Shown here piece by piece: positions 9,124-16,620 of a DNA stretch of 46,971 bases; the stretch's first letter is position 1, and the number at the start of each line of letters is the position of its first letter. The notes under the pieces were generated by a model. That model saw nothing but the letters and a program-made list of their open reading frames with translations. It did not search any database and was not told where the DNA came from. The translations under genes were made by a program, and so were the position numbers. The stretch comes from Gammaproteobacteria bacterium (lineage in GTDB: Bacteria > Pseudomonadota > Gammaproteobacteria > Chromatiales > Chromatiaceae): the NCBI GenBank assembly GCA_020445335.1, contig JAGRGU010000092.1, forward strand, positions 5,756 to 52,726, given 5' to 3'.

Positions 9124-9172
9124 CGGCTGATATTTTACCGGCACAGGCCATCACCAGAAAGGATCGATTGCG

Positions 9173-9340
9173 ATGGGCAACACGATGTGGTTCATCTCCG
9201 TCCTCAGAGACCAGCCCTGGCTGGGCTTTCTGATCGGTCTCGCCTTCGTGGCGGTGATGTTCGGTTCCAAGAATCTGATCGTCTATCTCTACTCGCGCAA
9301 ACAGGAGAAGCGCGACAGCGCCGCTGACGGTAAATCCTAG
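9173..9340 (+). CDS. Small single-pass membrane protein, 55 residues
   Basis: The frame runs from ATG 9173 to TAG 9340. A good ribosome site (AAAGGA) ends about 9 bp upstream, and a sigma70-like promoter precedes it. Residues 15-33 form a hydrophobic segment (WLGFLIGLAFVAVMF) and the C-terminal 15 residues are strongly charged (SRKQEKRDSAADGK). The family is not recognised. Length, ribosome site and promoter make it a credible small gene, although no homology could be checked. Confidence 0.6.
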   Translation: MGNTMWFISVLRDQPWLGFLIGLAFVAVMFGSKNLIVYLYSRKQEKRDSAADGKS

Positions 9341-9422
9341 GCGGATCGCCAGGGGTCGCAATCCCACCTCACACGATCTGAAACCTGCGCCTGGGCGACA
9401 GGCCCCCGGACTCCTCGTGCTG

Positions 9423-9437
9423 TGTCCGCCCGAGGCG
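9423..9437 (+). terminator. Weak hairpin after the small membrane gene
   Basis: TCCGCC / GGCGGA with a 3-nt loop, followed by TTC but no T run. It lies between the 9173 gene and the next gene and could end the small transcript. Confidence 0.3.
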
Positions 9438-9491
9438 GATTCTGGTAATCTTGGCTAGTCTTTCATCCACACCGCGCCGGCTGTCCGCTGC

Positions 9492-10004
9492 ATGAAATTC
9501 CAGATTACCGACGAAGAGAGTCATCGCGCGAAAATTCCGCATGAGATCTTTCTGACCAACCTGATCGGCAACCATATTCTCTGGTTCATTGCCGCACTGG
9601 GTCTGGCCAAGACCTATTGGCAACCGCTGGCGCTGGTGCCGGTCGCCTCCGTGCTGTTGCTATCCTACACGCTGTGGCGCGCTCGCAGATCACGTCAACG
9701 CGACAGCTGGTACGTAATGGTGCATTGGCAGATCTGCGCGGCCCGCAGTCGGATATTCATATTGATGCTGATTCTCGGGGTCACCGTGACCGTGCTTGGC
9801 TGGGCCGGATACACCTACCTCGGCATGATGAAAGAGGCGGTCTACGCGCTTATCGGTGGGCTTGGGATTCTGCCGGTCATGGTGACCGTGCTGGTGCTTA
9901 TCCTCATGGAGTCCGACACCCTGCACCAGGCCTCTTTGCACAAACTATCCGATCGCATCGTCGAGCGTTACCCGAATCCCGGGGTGCCGGTGGCGGAAGA
10001 GTAG
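9492..10004 (+). CDS. Multi-pass inner membrane protein, unknown function
   Basis: The 170-residue protein has four predicted membrane segments (about 27-41, 46-62, 90-113 and 118-142), with a positive loop RARRSRQRD near 63-71. The N-terminus (MKFQITDEESHRAKIPHEIF) is hydrophilic and probably cytoplasmic. I do not recognise a named family. It ends 18 bp from a convergent gene. Confidence 0.65.
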   Translation: MKFQITDEESHRAKIPHEIFLTNLIGNHILWFIAALGLAKTYWQPLALVPVASVLLLSYTLWRARRSRQRDSWYVMVHWQICAARSRIFILMLILGVTVTVLGWAGYTYLGMMKEAVYALIGGLGILPVMVTVLVLILMESDTLHQASLHKLSDRIVERYPNPGVPVAEE

Positions 10005-10022
10005 CCGGATGGCGCCTGCGCT

Positions 10023-10391
10023 TCAGAGAATCAGCGCCGCGACGACCGCCCTCCCTTCGGAGACCAGAATATTGTAGGTGCGGCAAGCAGCCGCAGTGGT
10101 CATGATCTCGATGCCGATGCCCGCGTCGGTCAGACTGCGATAAAGCCTGGGGGCCGGGAAGTGCTGTCTGATTCCACAGCCGAGCAGAACCAGGTTGGGT
10201 TCGAGTTGCGCCAGCCGCCGGAAATCCTCCGCCTGCAGTTGTTCCACCGAACTTACCGGCCAGTCGTCGATGATGCGTTCGGGCTGCAGGATCAGGCTGC
10301 GATCGTAGCGACGCTCACCGATCACGATATGCTCATCGGTGTAAGCGTGAATCGTATAGCCGCCGTCGGCATCCGCGAGGGAGAATTTCAT
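10023..10391 (-). CDS. Mth938-like domain (DUF498/DUF598) protein
   Basis: The 122-residue protein shows the family features: a GYTIHAYTDEHIVIGERRYDRSLIL N-terminal strand region, the EPNLVLLGCG loop, and the GIGIEIMTTAAACRTYNIL motif near the C-terminus. Human NDUFAF3 is the best known distant relative; bacterial roles are unclear. The start MKFSL is chosen because upstream in-frame residues lack family resemblance. Confidence 0.85.
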   Translation of the reverse strand: MKFSLADADGGYTIHAYTDEHIVIGERRYDRSLILQPERIIDDWPVSSVEQLQAEDFRRLAQLEPNLVLLGCGIRQHFPAPRLYRSLTDAGIGIEIMTTAAACRTYNILVSEGRAVVAALIL

Positions 10392-10503
10392 GGCGGGAAG
10401 ATAGCAGCTGTCCCGCCGCCGGGCAAAGTGCGTTAACCGACCGGAGTTCAGGGCAGTTTCCGGGGGGGTAAACGGCAAACCAGGATCTATCCATTTAATT
10501 TTG

Positions 10504-10533
10504 TTGACATTTTGCCTCGTCGTCGGTTAGCGT
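10504..10533 (+). promoter_or_regulatory. Candidate promoter of the alaC-hom operon
   Basis: TTGACA (10504-10509) is followed 18 bp later by TAGCGT (10528-10533). The -10 is weak, but no competing element is seen before the gene. Confidence 0.4.
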
Positions 10534-10567
10534 ATCGATCTTTTTCAGCACCAGTCAAGAGGTTCCC

Positions 10568-11773
10568 GTGTCAACGTCCGAGATGGAAGAGTTTCGCAGA
10601 ATCAAGCGCTTGCCCCCCTACGTTTTCAATATCGTCAACGAATTGAAGGCGGCGGCGCGAGCGCGGGGCGAGGACATCATCGATTTTGGCATGGGAAACC
10701 CGGATCAGGCGACGCCGGAGCACATCGTCAACAAGCTGGTCGAGGTCGCCCAGCGTAAGGATACCCACCGCTACTCGATGTCGCGCGGTATCCCACGCCT
10801 GCGTGCGGCGATCTGCAACTGGTACAAGCGGCGCTACGACGTCGACCTTGATCCGGAGAGCCAGGCGATCGTCACCATAGGCTCCAAGGAGGGACTGGCG
10901 CATCTGTCGCTGGCCTGCGTCGGTCCCGGGGATTCGGTATTGGTGCCGAATCCCTCCTATCCGATCCATCCTTACGGATTCGTCATCGCCGGTGCCGATA
11001 TTCGGCACGTGCCTATGGTGCCCGGAATCGACTTTTTCGCCAAGCTCGAGGAGTCGATTCTCGAATCCTGGCCACGCCCGAAGATGCTGGTACTGAACTT
11101 CCCGGCCAATCCGACCACCCACTGCGTCGACCTGGAGTTCTTCGCCAAAGTGGTCGAGATCGCGCGCGAGCACAACATCTGGGTGATCCATGACCTGGCT
11201 TACGCCGACATCGTCTTCGACGGCTATACCGCGCCGTCGATCCTGCAGGTTCCCGGTGCGGAAGAGATCGCGGTCGAGTTCTTCTCGTTGTCCAAGAGCT
11301 ACAACATGCCGGGCTGGCGGGTCGGCTTCATGTGCGGCAACAAGACATTGGTGGCGGCACTCGCACGCATGAAATCCTATCTCGACTACGGCATGTTTAC
11401 GCCGATTCAGGTGGCCGCCATCTCGGCGCTGGAGGGACCGCAGGAGTGTGTCGACGAGATCCGCAGCATGTACCAGAGTCGCCGTGATGTGCTCTGCGAC
11501 GGCCTCTACGCGGCCGGCTGGCCGGTAGAAAAACCCAAGGCGACGATGTTTGTCTGGGCGCAGATTCCGGAGCAGTACCGTCACATGGGATCGCTGGAGT
11601 TCTCCAAGAAACTGCTGCGGGACGCCAAGGTGGCGGTTTCTCCGGGTATAGGTTTCGGCGCGCATGGCGACGACCATGTGCGTTTCGGGCTGATCGAAAA
11701 TGAGCATCGCACGCGCCAGGCGGTGCGTGGTATTCGCGACATGATACGGCAGGATGGGAAGGTCGGCACCTGA
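10568..11773 (+). CDS. alaC: Alanine transaminase AlaC (class I/II PLP aminotransferase)
   Basis: The 401-residue fold-type I aminotransferase has the substrate-loop DFGMGNPD (39-46), NFPANPT (177-183), HDLAYAD (208-214) and the PLP lysine in [12 protein letters not shown] (Lys243). The pattern fits the AlaC/YfdZ group, which makes alanine from pyruvate and glutamate. The start is GTG 10568, five bases after AGAGG; an ATG at 10583 is an alternative. It lies 45 bp before hom, an arrangement I know from other proteobacteria, so the genes are probably one transcript. Confidence 0.88.
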   Translation: MSTSEMEEFRRIKRLPPYVFNIVNELKAAARARGEDIIDFGMGNPDQATPEHIVNKLVEVAQRKDTHRYSMSRGIPRLRAAICNWYKRRYDVDLDPESQAIVTIGSKEGLAHLSLACVGPGDSVLVPNPSYPIHPYGFVIAGADIRHVPMVPGIDFFAKLEESILESWPRPKMLVLNFPANPTTHCVDLEFFAKVVEIAREHNIWVIHDLAYADIVFDGYTAPSILQVPGAEEIAVEFFSLSKSYNMPGWRVGFMCGNKTLVAALARMKSYLDYGMFTPIQVAAISALEGPQECVDEIRSMYQSRRDVLCDGLYAAGWPVEKPKATMFVWAQIPEQYRHMGSLEFSKKLLRDAKVAVSPGIGFGAHGDDHVRFGLIENEHRTRQAVRGIRDMIRQDGKVGT

Positions 11774-11818
11774 ACCACAAGTCGAACATTGAATTGAGTA
11801 TTTATAGGGAGAAGCGGT

Positions 11819-13132
11819 TTGCAACCAGTAAAAGTGGGTCTTCTGGGATTGGGAACGGTTGGCGGCGGCACGGTCAACGTGCTGACGCGAAACGCGGAGG
11901 AGATCGCGCGGCGGGCGGGTCGCGGCATTCGCATCACGCACGCGGCAGCGCGCGAATACAACGCATCGGCGATTCAGGGGATCGAGCAGATCCAGGTCAC
12001 CGACGACGCCTTCGCGGTGGTCGACAACCCCGAGGTGGAGATCATCATCGAGTTGATTGGCGGCTACTCCCCGGCCAAGGAGCTGGTGCTGCGGGCGATC
12101 GCCAACGGTAAGCATGTGGTGACTGCGAACAAAGCGCTGATTGCATTGCACGGCAACGAGATCTTTGCCGCAGCCCAGCAGCAGGGGGTTACGGTGGCGT
12201 TCGAGGCCGCTGTCGCCGGAGGCATTCCGATCATCAAGGCGATGCGCGAGGGACTGGCTGCCAATCGAATCCAGTGGCTGGCCGGAATCATCAACGGCAC
12301 CGGGAACTTCATCCTCAGCGAGATGCGTGACAAGGGTCGCGAGTTCGGCGAGGTGCTCGCCGAAGCCCAGGCGCTGGGTTACGCCGAAGCCGATCCCACT
12401 TTCGACGTAGAGGGGATCGACGCTGCGCACAAGCTGACCATCCTCGGCTCCATTGCGTTCGGCATCCCGCTGCAGTTCGAGCGGACCTACACCGAGGGCA
12501 TAAGCAACATCGAACCCGAGGATGTGCAGTACGCGGAGTCGCTGGGCTACCGCATCAAGCACCTGGGAATCGCGCGCCGCGTAGCCAGCGGTGTCGAGCT
12601 GCGGGTGCACCCGACGATGGTTCCGGAGCGTCGCTTGCTGGCCAATGTCAACGGTGTCATGAACGCGGTGCTGGTAATGGGCGACGCGGTCGGTCCGACA
12701 CTCTACTACGGCGCGGGCGCGGGCTCCGAGCCAACCGCGTCGGCGGTCGTTGCCGATCTGGTTGATGTGGTGCGCGTCTTGACCACCGATCCCGAGAACC
12801 GGGTGCCCCATCTCGCATTCCAACCGGGCGAACTGAGCGACCTCCCGATTCTGCCGATGAAGCAGGTCGAGAGCGCCTACTACCTGCGTCTTCGGGTGAT
12901 CGACGAGCCCGGCGTGATGGCGCAGATTGCCGGTATCCTCGGCGAGGCGGGCATCAGCATCGAGGCGATTCAGCAGAAGGAGCCGCAGCAGCGAGGCGGT
13001 GAGCTGTCACTGATTCTACTCACCCGGCGGGTGATCGAGGGCGAGGTGATGGGCGCGATCGAACGCATCGAATCGCTGAACAGCGTGACCGGCAAGGTGG
13101 TCTTCATCAGGGTCGAGCATCTCGACGGATGA
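11819..13132 (+). CDS. hom: Homoserine dehydrogenase
   Basis: The 437-residue monofunctional enzyme has an N-terminal NAD(P)-binding GLLGLGTVGGG, the catalytic region GGIPIIKAMREGLAANRI followed by GIINGTGNFIL, the YAEADPTFDVEGIDAAHK motif, and a C-terminal ACT domain beginning with YYLRLRVIDEPGVMAQIAGIL (about residue 355 on). It reduces aspartate semialdehyde to homoserine for threonine and methionine synthesis; the ACT domain suggests threonine feedback. The start is TTG 11819, with AGGGAG eight bases upstream. It overlaps the next gene by 4 bp. Confidence 0.96.
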   Translation: MQPVKVGLLGLGTVGGGTVNVLTRNAEEIARRAGRGIRITHAAAREYNASAIQGIEQIQVTDDAFAVVDNPEVEIIIELIGGYSPAKELVLRAIANGKHVVTANKALIALHGNEIFAAAQQQGVTVAFEAAVAGGIPIIKAMREGLAANRIQWLAGIINGTGNFILSEMRDKGREFGEVLAEAQALGYAEADPTFDVEGIDAAHKLTILGSIAFGIPLQFERTYTEGISNIEPEDVQYAESLGYRIKHLGIARRVASGVELRVHPTMVPERRLLANVNGVMNAVLVMGDAVGPTLYYGAGAGSEPTASAVVADLVDVVRVLTTDPENRVPHLAFQPGELSDLPILPMKQVESAYYLRLRVIDEPGVMAQIAGILGEAGISIEAIQQKEPQQRGGELSLILLTRRVIEGEVMGAIERIESLNSVTGKVVFIRVEHLDG

Positions 13133-13620
13133 ACATCATCGTCAAGCCGGCGCAACCCGAGGATTTCGAGCTGTTGCTGGCGCTCAACGAAGGCGCCCTG
13201 CCGCACGTGAACCGGATCGACGCAGCCGAGTTGGCGGAGCTATTCGGGCAGTCGTTCAGCTGCAATCTGGCGATCGTGGATGGAGAGGTTGCCGGCTTCA
13301 TGCTGGCGCTGCTTCAGGACGCCAGCTATCAGAGCCCTAATTATCGCTGGTTCACGGCACGCTACCCCGAGTTCGTCTATGTCGATCGCATCGTCATTGC
13401 GCCGAAGTTCTCACGTCTCGGACTGGGCGCGCACCTCTACCGCCAACTGGAGAGGAGCGCCGTCGGTCAGGCACCGCTACTCGCCTGCGAGGTCAATCTG
13501 CGGCCGGCCAATCCCGCCTCATTGGCATTTCACAAATCGATAGGATTCGCGGAAGTTGGACAGCAGGAGACCGATGGCGGTGCAAAACTGGTCTCGTTGA
13601 TGGTGAAAGCGCTGCCTTGA
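13129..13620 (+). CDS. GNAT family N-acetyltransferase
   Basis: The 163-residue protein has GNAT motif A (VDRIVIAPKFSRLGLGAHLYRQL, about 84-106) with the acetyl-CoA loop variant SRLGLG, and motif B (NPASLAFHKSIGFAEVG). The substrate is unknown. ATGA overlap with hom (13129-13132) and TTGA overlap with the next gene show tight translational coupling. Confidence 0.85.
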   Translation: MNIIVKPAQPEDFELLLALNEGALPHVNRIDAAELAELFGQSFSCNLAIVDGEVAGFMLALLQDASYQSPNYRWFTARYPEFVYVDRIVIAPKFSRLGLGAHLYRQLERSAVGQAPLLACEVNLRPANPASLAFHKSIGFAEVGQQETDGGAKLVSLMVKALP

Positions 13621-14630
13621 GCGAGCTTTGCCTGCTGCTGCCGGGTTTGACCGCGCCACCCCCGCCAGCACTGGGACAACAGCTTCCGTCGAGCCCCCGC
13701 ATCACCAGGTTGCTGTCCCGTGCCGATGTCGCCCCGCTACCCGGAGTCGACTACGAGTCGACGCTCTGCGGGCTGTTCGGCATCGATACCGCCAACCAGG
13801 ATGCGCCTGTGGCGGCGATAGAGCGGGTTGCGCTGGGTCTGCCGCGCGACGAACGGTGCTGGATACTGGTCGAACCGGTCTGCCTGCGACCGGACCAGAG
13901 CCGCCTGCTGCTCTTCGATACACTGGATTTCGACGTCTCCGCGCAGGAGCTGGATTCGCTGGGACGCTCTTTCGCAGAACATTTTCAACGCGATGGGCGG
14001 CTGGTCGAGGTCAACGAACCCGGGCGCTGGTATCTCTCGCCCCCTGCGGGCTGCGGGGTCAGAAGCCACAGCCTCGGCGAGGCGTTCGGCCGCAATATGG
14101 ATCTCTTCCTGCCGCGCGGCGAGGGACGACTCGCTTGGCATGCGCTACTCAACGAGGCGCAGATGCTGCTCTTTTCCGACCCGGTGAACATCGACCGCGA
14201 AGCGCTTGGGAAGATGCCGGTGAACGGGGTGTGGCTATCGGGATCCGGGCCTCTCCCAGCAGCGCCCGAGCGCAGGTACGAGCGTATCCACGCTGCTGGC
14301 CTGTTGGCCAGGGGAGTGGCATCGCTGGCCGGGGTCGCGCTCGACGACAGCCGGCCGCCGGATCCGCAGAGGCGACTTCAGCTCCCCACGCTGGCGGTCT
14401 ATGACCGGCTCTGGCGCCCGACGCTCCGCGCCGATCCCTTTGCCTGGTGGGAGGAGCTGCTGCGCTTGGAGAGGTGGCTGGAGTCCTGGCTGGCAGCGTT
14501 GCGCAGCGGCAGGCTTGAGTCGCTGCGGCTCAGCGGTTGCGATGGAACTGAGTTCAGGCTTCGACGGCGCCATCTGCTGCGCTTCTGGCGCGCGACCCGC
14601 CCCCTGTCAGGGTGGGCAGGCCGGAAATAG
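13617..14630 (+). CDS. RpfE-like / phosphoglycerate-mutase-like protein (COG4255 type)
   Basis: The 337-residue protein matches my memory of the RpfE-like family: an LLLPGL start, the block RCWILVEPVCLRPDQ, RWYLSPP, then GRNMDLFLPRGEGRLAWHALLNEAQMLLF followed by DPVN and NGVWLSGSG. Databases often call members phosphoglycerate mutase or RpfE; no activity is proven. Relatives I know usually sit beside recJ, whereas this one ends the alaC-hom operon. The start is TTG 13617, overlapping the previous stop; this is the only start that keeps the LLLPGL block near the N-terminus. Confidence 0.72.
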   Translation: MSELCLLLPGLTAPPPPALGQQLPSSPRITRLLSRADVAPLPGVDYESTLCGLFGIDTANQDAPVAAIERVALGLPRDERCWILVEPVCLRPDQSRLLLFDTLDFDVSAQELDSLGRSFAEHFQRDGRLVEVNEPGRWYLSPPAGCGVRSHSLGEAFGRNMDLFLPRGEGRLAWHALLNEAQMLLFSDPVNIDREALGKMPVNGVWLSGSGPLPAAPERRYERIHAAGLLARGVASLAGVALDDSRPPDPQRRLQLPTLAVYDRLWRPTLRADPFAWWEELLRLERWLESWLAALRSGRLESLRLSGCDGTEFRLRRRHLLRFWRATRPLSGWAGRK

Positions 14631-14647
14631 ACGTTATCAGCGAGCGG

Positions 14648-15601
14648 TCACTGCTCGTTTTCGATCAGAGACGAGAGGGTTCTGGCCAGATCCGCGGGCT
14701 GGAATTTGGGAACGTAAGCGTCGGCGCCGACACCCTTGCCGAGCATCTGATTGGCGTCGGCGGTTAGCGACGAATGCATGATGATCGGAATATCGGAGAA
14801 GCGTGCATCCCCTTTGACCTTTCTGGTAAGCACGTAGCCGTCCATTTCCGGCATTTCGACGTCGGTGAGAATGATCTGCACCTTGTCCGAGACGCGGCCA
14901 CCGGTGGCCTCCGCCTGTTCGGCGAGGGTAGTCAGCATTTTCCAGGCTTCCAGGCCGTTGATGGTGCTTATGTAGCGGATACCCATCTTTTCCATGGTCT
15001 TCTTGATCTGTGAGCGGGCGACGCTGGAGTCGTCAGCGAAGAGCACCGTGGTATCACTGTTCTCCTGGCGGGTGATCCCCTCGTACACCGCTTCATCGTC
15101 ATAGAAACCGGCGGTCTCGGCCAGCACCTTTTCGACGTCCATGATCATCACCAGCCTGCCGTTGTCGAGTTCGGCGACCGAGGTGACCAGGCCACCGAGA
15201 CGGCTCGTCAGCATCTGCGGCGGTGCTTTGACCTCGTCCCAGTTGAGCCGCTCGATCATATCCACCGAGTCGACCAGAAAACCCTGGATATGCTTGTTGT
15301 ACTCGGTGATCATCAGGATGCGCGGCGTGCTGTCGGTCTGAACGTTGCAGAATCGCTGCAGGTTGATCACCGGCACCATGGTACCGCGCAGGCTGACCAT
15401 CCCCTCGACTGCAGCCGGCATCTCCGGTGCGCGGGTAATCTCCGGAACGTGCATTACTTCGCGGACCTTGAATACGTTGATGCCGAAGACCTCATCCCGT
15501 CCGGTGTGGGTGTCCGTACCGAGACTGAAAAGAAGTACTTCAAGCCTGTTGGTGCCCGCCAGCTGGGTACGTGCATCGACAGATTGAATAAAACTGGTCA
15601 T
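14648..15601 (-). CDS. cheV: Chemotaxis protein CheV (CheW-REC fusion)
   Basis: The 317-residue protein has an N-terminal CheW domain (VFGINVFKVREVM, VEGMVSLRGTMVPVINL, about 1-165) joined to a receiver domain. The receiver has acidic residues FADDSS, the phospho-acceptor Asp in ILTDVEMPEMDG and a Lys in VPKFQP. CheV couples chemoreceptors to CheA and can be phosphorylated for adaptation. ATG 15601 is preferred over a TTG 6 bp upstream because GAGGA then sits 7 bases before it. No other chemotaxis gene is nearby. Confidence 0.94.
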   Translation of the reverse strand: MTSFIQSVDARTQLAGTNRLEVLLFSLGTDTHTGRDEVFGINVFKVREVMHVPEITRAPEMPAAVEGMVSLRGTMVPVINLQRFCNVQTDSTPRILMITEYNKHIQGFLVDSVDMIERLNWDEVKAPPQMLTSRLGGLVTSVAELDNGRLVMIMDVEKVLAETAGFYDDEAVYEGITRQENSDTTVLFADDSSVARSQIKKTMEKMGIRYISTINGLEAWKMLTTLAEQAEATGGRVSDKVQIILTDVEMPEMDGYVLTRKVKGDARFSDIPIIMHSSLTADANQMLGKGVGADAYVPKFQPADLARTLSSLIENEQ

Positions 15602-15701
15602 GACCAATCCTCGTCGTTCATCCGGAAATAGAAAACTGCTTCTAACGGGGATTCGGCAGGAGGAGCGGCTTCTTTAGGTCAGAGTGCGGCGCAGGGTGGG
15701 G

Positions 15702-15733
15702 CGGGAACCCGTGCGCGAAGACACGGGTTCCCG
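15702..15733 (-). terminator. Strong hairpin after the Tyr/Pro/Gly-repeat gene
   Basis: A perfect 12-bp inverted repeat (CGGGAACCCGTG / CACGGGTTCCCG) with an 8-nt loop lies 12 bp past the stop of the minus-strand gene at 15745. There is no T run. It may end transcription or protect the mRNA 3' end, separating this gene from cheV. Confidence 0.55.
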
Positions 15734-15744
15734 GAGGGTGTTGA

Positions 15745-16272
15745 CTAGTTGGTCGGTCGGAATGCCGAGCCCGGAGGCGGCGCGTAGCTGCCACCCCCTG
15801 ATGGCGCCTGATAGGGAGCCGGCGCCTGCTGTGGGTAGGGATTTCCGCCATACGCGGGCGGAGCCGCTTTCTGGCTCGCCTCTAACTGCCGGATGCGGTC
15901 TTCGAGGGCCTTGATCCTTTCGGCAGAGTTATCGACCGGCGCCGGTGCCGGCGCGACCGCCGCAGGCGCAGCGGGAGCAGCATAGGTGGGGGCGCCATAC
16001 GCGGGCGCGCCGTAGGCAGGTGCGCCGTATCCTGGCGCGCCGTAGCCGGGTGCACCGTAGCCATAGCCGGGTGCGCCATAGCCGTAACCGGGAGGGGGAC
16101 CACCATAGTAGCCATCATCATAATAGTCGTCGTAGCGGTTGTTTTTACTACCGAACCATTTCGACGGGTTCATCATGTTGTTGAACATGTTACCGGCACT
16201 GACGCTCTCCGGCAGCACCAGCATGCCGGACCCGAAGGCCATAACCGTACTCAAGACAACAGCTGCTCTCAT
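15745..16272 (-). CDS. Exported Tyr/Pro/Gly-repeat protein with C-terminal coiled coil
   Basis: The 175-residue protein has a signal peptide with likely cleavage after SVSA (residue 26). A conserved-looking NMMNPSKWFGSK stretch (32-43) and a Tyr/Asp patch follow, then five-residue repeats of GYGAP/AYGAP type (61-100), an Ala/Pro linker, a short coiled coil (ERIKALEDRIRQLEASQ, 118-134) and a Pro/Tyr tail. I recall similar low-complexity envelope proteins in gammaproteobacteria but no function. Met 16272 is chosen because it starts the signal peptide and follows AGGAGG and GGAG. Confidence 0.75.
   Translation of the reverse strand: MRAAVVLSTVMAFGSGMLVLPESVSAGNMFNNMMNPSKWFGSKNNRYDDYYDDGYYGGPPPGYGYGAPGYGYGAPGYGAPGYGAPAYGAPAYGAPTYAAPAAPAAVAPAPAPVDNSAERIKALEDRIRQLEASQKAAPPAYGGNPYPQQAPAPYQAPSGGGSYAPPPGSAFRPTN
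15973..16092 (-). repeat. 15-bp imperfect tandem repeats encoding GYGAP/AYGAP units
   Basis: About seven to eight units of 15 bp, typified by GCGCCGTAGCCGGGT on the plus strand, encode the Tyr-Gly-Ala-Pro repeats. Copy number could vary by slippage. Confidence 0.8.
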
Positions 16273-16311
16273 TTTCACACTCCAGTACCTCCTGACTGAG
16301 ATTATTGACGA

Positions 16312-16357
16312 GCCACCGAAGTCGGGCCGGGACAGGCCCCACAGCATCTTCGGTGGC
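16312..16357. promoter_or_regulatory. Nested inverted repeat in the 5' leader of the repeat-protein gene
   Basis: GCCACCGAAG (16312-16321) pairs perfectly with CTTCGGTGGC (16348-16357). The 26-nt loop holds a second stem, GGGCC against GGCCC. It lies between the minus-strand promoter candidate and the gene, so it would form in the mRNA leader. Function is unknown. Confidence 0.5.
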
Positions 16358-16402
16358 CGCTCTTCGCTATCATTGGCATAAGAAAAAACGTGTGCGAAGG
16401 GT

Positions 16403-16432
16403 TATGTAGCACCCAGTTGAAGCGGATGTCAA
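16403..16432 (-). promoter_or_regulatory. Candidate promoter of the repeat-protein gene
   Basis: On the minus strand a perfect TTGACA (16432-16427) is followed after 18 bp by TACATA (16408-16403). The -10 is weak. Confidence 0.4.
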
Positions 16433-16554
16433 ATGGGCGAAGCCTGGCCGACGATAGGCTTTGCAGAGAGGGGCGCTCCCGCTCTTTCGGCGCTCGCCTC
16501 GCCGCTGCTGATTCCGCTTGCGGTGGGCGGGTGAAGCGGCATGGCCGGCCTGGG

Positions 16555-16560
16555 GTATAA
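16555..16560 (+). promoter_or_regulatory. Promoter -10 element of ygiQ
   Basis: A perfect TATAAT lies 60 bp before the ygiQ start. No good -35 is seen 16-18 bp upstream. Confidence 0.45.
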
Positions 16561-16620
16561 TCTGTCGACTCTGATCAGCCGGAGGTTTCCCGGCGCTCGT
16601 CCGGTCCGGCAGGAGACGCT

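Larger units (their letters stand above)
16273..16620. other. Intergenic region between divergent genes
   Basis: This 348-bp gap separates the minus-strand repeat protein from ygiQ. It contains a nested inverted repeat (16312-16357), a minus-strand promoter candidate (16403-16432) and a plus-strand -10 (16555-16560). I see no gene in it. Confidence 0.7.

Noticed and set aside
10571..12823. A 750-codon open frame on the minus strand opposite alaC and hom
   Set aside because: It lies fully opposite two well-recognised genes; its sequence is low-complexity and His/Arg/Asp-rich with no domain. It is an antisense shadow of GC-rich codon use.
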